Origin: Firmicutes bacterium CAG:110
Lineage (GTDB): Bacteria; Bacillota; Clostridia; Oscillospirales; Oscillospiraceae
Reading direction: 5' to 3'
Assembly: GCA_000434635.1 (NCBI GenBank)
Contig: HF988083.1
Span: 4,820-14,194, forward strand
Length of the DNA: 9,375 nt
In this document: positions 5,694-9,375 of the stretch, piece after piece
How positions within the stretch are numbered: position 1 is the stretch's first letter
How the letters are laid out: each line of letters opens with the position of its first letter
The notes under the pieces: model-generated
What the model was told of the DNA's origin: nothing
Database searches by the model: none
What the model saw: only the letters and a program-made list of their open reading frames with translations
Program-made: the position numbers and the translations under genes

Positions 5694-6273
5694 GGAAAAG
5701 TACCGGCGTGCCTTCGGCGTGCTTCATGCCTCCGAGGATATTTTGACGGAGGTAAAGCGTATGGAAACGAAAAAGCATTTTTCCCTGCGGAAAGCGGTGC
5801 TGCTGTGCGCCGCGGTGATTGCGGTATTTGCCATGGCGGGCGTCTGCTACGCGGAAGACGTGGGCGGCATTCAGCGAACCATCCAGCTCTGGTGCTACGG
5901 CGATCAGACCGACGCCGTTCTGGAAATTCAGGACGGCAGCTACGAGCTGACCTACGAAGCTGCCGACGGGGTACACAGCGAAGGGGGCGGCGGTGTAGCC
6001 ATCGACGCCTTTGGCCGGGAGCGCCCTCTGACGGAGGAAGAGCTTCTGGAAGACCTTCAGAACAGAATCGATGTGACCTACCGGGAGGACGGAACGGTGT
6101 GGGTCTACTACAAAGATCAAAGTATGGACATCACCGATCTCTTTGACGAAAACGGCGTGTGCTTCGTCCAGTTGAAGGACGGCAAGAAGACCGTCTATCT
6201 GACCGTCGAGTACGATAGCTGTTTCAGCTGGAGCACAGAATGCTACCTCCAGCCCACCCAGCGCCATTCCTGA
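5683..6273 (+). CDS. Single-pass membrane protein, putative sigma factor regulator
   Basis: This 196-residue protein is encoded in an 11-base overlap with the sigma factor gene, the usual place for an anti-sigma factor. Residues 1-37 are polar and basic and include LHASEDILTEV (14-24), which resembles what I remember from uncharacterised proteins next to sigma factors in gut Clostridia. Residues 38-57 form one hydrophobic segment ending VCYAED, which could be a membrane anchor (positive-inside) or an uncleaved signal. The rest (58-196) would lie outside: VGGIQRTIQLW, a GGGG turn (101-104), DAFGRERPLTEEE, then beta-rich DGTVWVYYKDQSMDITDLF and a C-terminal YLTVEYDS. No zinc-binding anti-sigma motif (H-C-C) is present. 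The regulator role rests on context. The stop is followed after 4 bases by the terminator. Confidence 0.75.
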   Translation: MTNKEKYRRAFGVLHASEDILTEVKRMETKKHFSLRKAVLLCAAVIAVFAMAGVCYAEDVGGIQRTIQLWCYGDQTDAVLEIQDGSYELTYEAADGVHSEGGGGVAIDAFGRERPLTEEELLEDLQNRIDVTYREDGTVWVYYKDQSMDITDLFDENGVCFVQLKDGKKTVYLTVEYDSCFSWSTECYLQPTQRHS

Positions 6274-6277
6274 TTGC

Positions 6278-6316
6278 AAAAATTCCTCTGCTGCCACCGC
6301 AGCAGAGGAATTTTTT
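6278..6316. terminator. Bidirectional intrinsic terminator between convergent units
   Basis: A 17-bp uninterrupted stem (6278-6294 with 6299-6315) closes a CACC loop. On the plus strand it ends in six Ts (6311-6316) and ends the sigma/membrane protein unit. On the minus strand it is followed by five Ts and ends the murI operon. The stem overlaps the first base of the complementary stop triplet (6315-6317) of the convergent DUF89 gene. Confidence 0.92.
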
Positions 6317-7187
6317 ACTCCCGTTCCTTCACCAGCATGGGGGTGAACATGGGCTTGCCGAAGCGGGTGACGAACCGCTGGCATTTTACCAGAAACGCGT
6401 AGTACACGTTGTACCCGCAGCCCAGCATCGTCTCCGCGTTGGCCATGCCCTTGGCGAGAATCACGTCCGCGCCTGACAGCGCCGCGGCGGCTTCCTCGCT
6501 CAGCAGATCCAGCTGGGTACCCGCCACCCGGTTGCCGTTGTCGATCACCGGGAAGGAAATTCCCACGGCGGCGGCGTCCTCCCGGGTCGCGTCGTTCTGG
6601 GCAATGGCGCCCCGGACGCAGAAGGTGACGGAAATATCCGGATACGCCGCCGCGATTGCCTCGGCCAGCACCCGGTCAAAGCCGATCTCTCCGGCGTTGT
6701 CCGTCAGATACACCAGCTTCCCGCCCCGGCGTAAATCCCGGCAAAAGTAAGCGTACACCTGCTCGTCCAGCTCCATTTCCAGCGCCTTATCCAGCATTTC
6801 CTCCAGCTTTTCAAAGCTGACCTGCCCCTGCAAGGCGGAAAAGTCCAAGTAATTTCCCAGAATGGCGAATTGCAGCCCCGCAAGAACCGGGTCTTTGGCG
6901 GCGGTGACCTTCTCCCGGATTGCGGGAAGCCGCTCCAGCACGAAGCGGTTGGAATCCAGCTTTTCCTGACGGAAACGGTCGTAGTCAAGGCCGTACATTT
7001 CGTGAAGCAGGTCGGCGATCTGGGGCCCGAACCAGGGGGAGGACACCCCCTCCGGCGCGGCCAGATACAGCTTCATGATCTCTTTGGCAAAGGCCATTGC
7101 CTGCTCCTCCGTCCCCAGCGTCTGGGCAAGGGCGATGTTCCGCCGCAGAAGGCATTGCAGGCAGTAAGTGTCGATTGGGATACTCAT
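6315..7187 (-). CDS. DUF89 / ARMT1-like damage-control phosphatase
   Basis: This 290-residue protein belongs to the DUF89 family of metal-dependent phosphatases. Members studied elsewhere hydrolyse sugar phosphates and other damaged phosphometabolites; some were reported as carboxyl methyltransferases. The N-terminal CLQC (9-12) with LLRR matches the cysteine pair common in prokaryotic members, and a helical domain follows to about 150. The metal-site motif is LVYLTDNAGEIGFDR (158-172; D163, N164, D171). RGAIAQNDATREDA (192-205) and ADVILAKGMANAE (240-252; D241, K246, N250, E252) follow. All expected active-site residues appear intact. ATG 7187 has GGAGGT only 3 nt upstream and 16 bases separate it from the HAD gene. 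It is last in the operon, running into the shared terminator. The substrate is not predictable from sequence. Confidence 0.85.
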   Translation of the reverse strand: MSIPIDTYCLQCLLRRNIALAQTLGTEEQAMAFAKEIMKLYLAAPEGVSSPWFGPQIADLLHEMYGLDYDRFRQEKLDSNRFVLERLPAIREKVTAAKDPVLAGLQFAILGNYLDFSALQGQVSFEKLEEMLDKALEMELDEQVYAYFCRDLRRGGKLVYLTDNAGEIGFDRVLAEAIAAAYPDISVTFCVRGAIAQNDATREDAAAVGISFPVIDNGNRVAGTQLDLLSEEAAAALSGADVILAKGMANAETMLGCGYNVYYAFLVKCQRFVTRFGKPMFTPMLVKERE

Positions 7188-7203
7188 GGAACCTCCATAA
7201 TGT

Positions 7204-7827
7204 TTATAACTTCAGCAAATCCGTAAAGCTGTCGATTTTCCCGGCGTACCCTGCCGGGGTGCCGAAGCCGTAGCTTGCCCAGAGGAAGGGGACGCCCGCT
7301 TCCACCGTGGCCTCGTAATCCCCCTGGGTGTCGCCGATGTAGGCGCAGGAGGTGATGTTGTATTTCTCCATCAGTGTGCGGATGGTCTTTCCCTTGCTGG
7401 TGCCGGTGTCGCCGAAGCACAGATGGCCGGTGATGCAGCCGGTCAGCCCCAGCTTGGAAATGCACAGCTCCGGATAGCCCTGCTGGCTGTTGCTGACAAT
7501 GAACAGCCGGTGGGTTTTCGCCAACGCCTCCATCGTCTCCCGGACGCCGGGGTAGCCGATATGGCAGGGGTTTTCGTGGAGGTGGCGGTTTTCCGTCTCC
7601 ATGCACCGCGCCATCAGGGCGTAGCGCTCTTTTTCCGGAAAGTCGGCAAACAGAACGTCGGCGATTTCCGTCATCACCCGGCCGAACAGGGGTTTCAGGG
7701 TTTCCGCCGTGATGCAGTAGCGGGAAAGCCCCTCTTTGTTAAGCTGGATGTTGTAGCCCTCCGCCACCAGCGCCCGGGAATCCCAGAGGGTGCCGTCGAT
7801 ATCAAAAATCAGACTCTCGTAATTCAT
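7204..7827 (-). CDS. HAD superfamily hydrolase (phosphoglycolate phosphatase-like, HAD-IA)
   Basis: This 207-residue enzyme carries all four HAD motifs. Motif I is FDIDGTLWDS (8-17; nucleophile D9, acid/base D11) and motif II is IVSNSQ (110-115; S112). The motif III lysine is in TSKGKT (143-148), and motif IV is YIGDTQGDYEA (163-173; D166, D170). A helical cap of subclass I lies between motifs I and II (about 17-95). It resembles phosphoglycolate/beta-phosphoglucomutase-type phosphatases, but the substrate cannot be read from sequence. The start at ATG 7827 is set by the conserved MNYESLIFDIDGT. It overlaps the udk stop in an ATGA (7824-7827), with GGAGGA at 7831-7836 inside udk. The longer open frame back to 8034 is not coding. 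Confidence 0.88.
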   Translation of the reverse strand: MNYESLIFDIDGTLWDSRALVAEGYNIQLNKEGLSRYCITAETLKPLFGRVMTEIADVLFADFPEKERYALMARCMETENRHLHENPCHIGYPGVRETMEALAKTHRLFIVSNSQQGYPELCISKLGLTGCITGHLCFGDTGTSKGKTIRTLMEKYNITSCAYIGDTQGDYEATVEAGVPFLWASYGFGTPAGYAGKIDSFTDLLKL

Positions 7828-8462
7828 GTTTCCTCCAGATGCCGCTGGATGCGGCCGACGATCATGTCCAGCGCCACCAGATTTTTTCCGCCCTCTGGGA
7901 CGACGATGTTGGCGTACTTCTTGCTCGGCTCCACGTACCGCTCGTGCATGGGCTTGACCGTGTCCTGATACTGCTTCAGCACGCTTTCCAAAGTTCTTCC
8001 CCGCTTGTTCACGTCCCGCTTGATGCGGCGGCACAGGCGGATGTCCGCGTCGGTGTCCACGAAAATCCGGATGTCCATGAGGTTGCGCAGTTCCTCGTTC
8101 TCGAAGATCAGAATGCCCTCCACGATGATGACCTTTTTCGGCACGATGTGAATGGTCTGCTCCGACCGGTTATGGATGGTGAAGTCGTACACCGGGCATT
8201 CGATGGCGTGTCCCCGGCGCAGTTCTTCCAGGTGATAGACCATCAGGCTGGTGTCGAAGGCGGCAGGCTCGTCGTAATTGAGCTGACTGCGCTCCTCATA
8301 GGTCATGTCGTCGTGGCGCTTGTAGTAGTTGTCGTGGCTGATGACCGTGACCATGCCCTCAAAGCGGGAGATCAGATTGTTCATCAGGGTGGTTTTGCCG
8401 CTGCCCGTGCCGCCCGCAATGCCGATGACCAGAATGTTGTCGTCCATAATCTTTTCCTCCAT
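7824..8462 (-). CDS. udk: Uridine kinase (uridine/cytidine salvage)
   Basis: This kinase phosphorylates uridine and cytidine to UMP/CMP in pyrimidine salvage. The P-loop is GIAGGTGSGKTT (residues 14-25). It continues with VISHDNYYKR (40-49, substrate-side Asp), the family block NYDEPAAFD (62-70), PVYDFTIHNR (90-99) and VIIVEGILIF (111-120). The Arg-rich lid is in RLCRRIKRDVNKRGR (142-156). Length (212) is normal. Two starts compete. ATG 8462 has GGAGGAG overlapping the murI stop. ATG 8447 (MDDNILVIGIAGG) has GGAGG inside the first codons and gives an N-terminus the same length as B. subtilis Udk, as I remember it. I give the longer form; 8447 is quite possibly the true start. It lies 5 nt after murI and shares ATGA with the HAD gene. 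Confidence 0.95.
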   Translation of the reverse strand: MEEKIMDDNILVIGIAGGTGSGKTTLMNNLISRFEGMVTVISHDNYYKRHDDMTYEERSQLNYDEPAAFDTSLMVYHLEELRRGHAIECPVYDFTIHNRSEQTIHIVPKKVIIVEGILIFENEELRNLMDIRIFVDTDADIRLCRRIKRDVNKRGRTLESVLKQYQDTVKPMHERYVEPSKKYANIVVPEGGKNLVALDMIVGRIQRHLEET

Positions 8463-8467
8463 ATCTG

Positions 8468-9232
8468 TTACTCCTCCAACAGCTTCCGGGACAATTCGAG
8501 AATCGATTCGTCCGGGAGACTGTTGGTGAGGATGACCTCGCCTGTTCCGTTTTCCAGAAGCCCCGCTTCCGCCAGCCGGCGGCGGGTCTCCCGGGCGGTA
8601 CCGTCGCCCCCGTCCAACAGGGCGACGCCGCTTCCCAGCACCCGGGAAATGGCCTTCGCCGCAAATGGGTAGTGGGTGCAGCCCAGCACCACCTCGTCCA
8701 GCTTCCCCTGATAGGGGGCGAACAGCTCCCGCAGAAGGGATTCGGCTTCCGGGGAATCCGCCTGCCCCCGCTCCACCAGCTCCACCAGCCCCGGCGCGGG
8801 AATTTTATAGATCCGGCAGCTCTGGTCGTAGCGGTGCATCAGCGCTTCAAATTTTTCCTCCCGCAGGGTCATGGGCGTGGCCATCACGCCGATGCCGCCG
8901 CCGTGGTACCGGTCATAGGCCAGCTTGAGGGCAGGCTCAATGCCGATGACGATGGTATCCGGATAGGCTTCCCGCAGGTCGTGAATGGCGGCGGAGGTCG
9001 CGGTGTTGCAGGCCACCACCAGCGCCTTGACTCCGCGCGCCATCAGATGCCGCGCCGCGGCAAAGGTGAGCGCTTCCACCTCGTCCTTGGTCTTTGTGCC
9101 GTAGGGGGCGTTGGCGGAGTCGCCGAAATAGAGATACCGCTCCCCGGGCATGACCCGCCGCAGGTGCCGCAGTACGCTGATGCCGCCCACGCCGGAGTCG
9201 AAGACGGCGATATAATCCTGTTTGGTGTTCAT
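8468..9232 (-). CDS. murI: Glutamate racemase
   Basis: MurI converts L-glutamate to D-glutamate for peptidoglycan precursors by a cofactor-independent two-cysteine mechanism. The 254 residues show AVFDSGVGGISVL (9-21; D12, S13), YFGDSANAPYGTK (35-47) and VACNTATS (73-80; catalytic C75). GIEPALK (97-103), GVMATPMT (115-122) and LGCTHYPF (183-190; catalytic C185) follow. The length is normal. ATG 9232 is chosen because AGGTGA lies 4 nt upstream and the family starts just before this DSG motif. An in-frame ATG at 9277 lacks a ribosome binding site and lies about at the predicted transcript start. It is the first gene of the murI-udk-HAD-DUF89 operon. Confidence 0.96.
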   Translation of the reverse strand: MNTKQDYIAVFDSGVGGISVLRHLRRVMPGERYLYFGDSANAPYGTKTKDEVEALTFAAARHLMARGVKALVVACNTATSAAIHDLREAYPDTIVIGIEPALKLAYDRYHGGGIGVMATPMTLREEKFEALMHRYDQSCRIYKIPAPGLVELVERGQADSPEAESLLRELFAPYQGKLDEVVLGCTHYPFAAKAISRVLGSGVALLDGGDGTARETRRRLAEAGLLENGTGEVILTNSLPDESILELSRKLLEE

Positions 9233-9253
9233 GGTTTCACCTGATCGTTTTTC

Positions 9254-9275
9254 GGGGCGGGCGCGTGGCCGCCCC
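9254..9275 (-). other. GC-rich hairpin in the murI leader
   Basis: GGGGCGG (9254-9260) and CCGCCCC (9269-9275) form a 7-bp all-GC stem with an 8-nt loop. It lies right after the predicted transcript start and about 20 nt before the murI ATG. No T-tract follows on the minus strand, so it is not a terminator there. It may stabilise the 5' end of the mRNA; no function is shown. Confidence 0.4.
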
Positions 9276-9286
9276 ATGTTTTCTAT

Positions 9287-9315
9287 ATAGTATCAAATTT
9301 CCACCGTTCTTTCAA
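9287..9315 (-). promoter_or_regulatory. Sigma-A-type promoter of the murI operon
   Basis: On the minus strand, TTGAAA (9310-9315) is followed after 17 bp by TACTAT (9287-9292) with TG one base upstream (extended -10). The predicted start is near 9280, giving a leader of about 48 nt. Bases 9316-9375 beyond it hold T/A-runs but no gene or signal I can support. Confidence 0.7.
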
Positions 9316-9375
9316 TGGCTCGTTGCTTTTTTCGTGGATTTTTTGGAAGCGAATGCTCCCCCGGCTGCTGATGCA

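Noticed and set aside
7828..8034. Longer start for the HAD phosphatase
   Set aside because: This part lies inside udk in another frame. The protein family starts at MNYESLIFDIDGT, with an ATGA overlap and its own ribosome binding site.
7839..9244. Plus-strand frames opposite udk and murI (7839-8672 and 8672-9244)
   Set aside because: They are antisense shadows of two clearly recognised genes, with no domain.
9233..9277. Longer start for murI at 9277
   Set aside because: It has no ribosome binding site, sits almost at the predicted transcript start, covers the GC-rich leader hairpin, and adds residues not typical of the family.
1..9375. CRISPR array, tRNA, rRNA, prophage or insertion sequence
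   Set aside because: I saw no repeated spacer units, no tRNA cloverleaf or rRNA sequence, and no transposase or integrase reading frame.

Overview
The window looks like the chromosome of a GC-rich member of the Clostridia, most likely a gut Oscillospiraceae/Ruminococcaceae-type organism. The evidence is the gram-positive gene order rimP-nusA-ylxR-L7Ae-infB, a short NusA without the C-terminal acidic repeats, and strong GGAGG-type ribosome binding sites. A further hint is a sigma factor/membrane protein pair of a kind I associate with that group. This placement is inference from gene content, not from a search.

Layout. (1) 1-4860, minus strand: the transcription/translation core operon rimP > nusA > ylxR > L7Ae-like > infB. 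infB runs off the left edge without its last codons. The operon has a well-formed extended -10 promoter (4831-4859) and a leader of about 118 nt. That leader carries a 12-bp perfect hairpin and a second set of competing stems, making it a candidate site for NusA autoregulation. (2) 4860-6316, plus strand: a divergent unit with its own extended -10 promoter (4925-4953). Its untranslated leader of about 250 nt is dominated by an imperfect palindrome of 164 nt (5027-5190). A small ECF-type sigma factor and an overlapping single-pass membrane protein follow. A strong bidirectional terminator (6278-6316) closes the unit. (3) 6315-9315, minus strand: a tight four-gene operon murI > udk > HAD phosphatase > DUF89/ARMT1-like phosphatase. 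It starts from a promoter at 9287-9315 and ends at the shared terminator.

How they work together. The first operon couples ribosome maturation (RimP), transcription pausing/termination (NusA), small RNA-binding proteins (YlxR, L7Ae-like) and initiation (IF2). The middle unit is probably a signalling module: a membrane protein with a short cytoplasmic tail and an extracytoplasmic domain paired with its sigma factor. The last operon makes D-glutamate for peptidoglycan, salvages uridine/cytidine, and adds two phosphatases that may clean up or dispose of phosphorylated metabolites.

The least explained part is the long palindromic leader in front of the sigma factor gene. It abuts a C-run that could pair with the ribosome binding site, so it may be an RNA switch or a small MITE-like insertion. 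The sequence alone does not decide between these.
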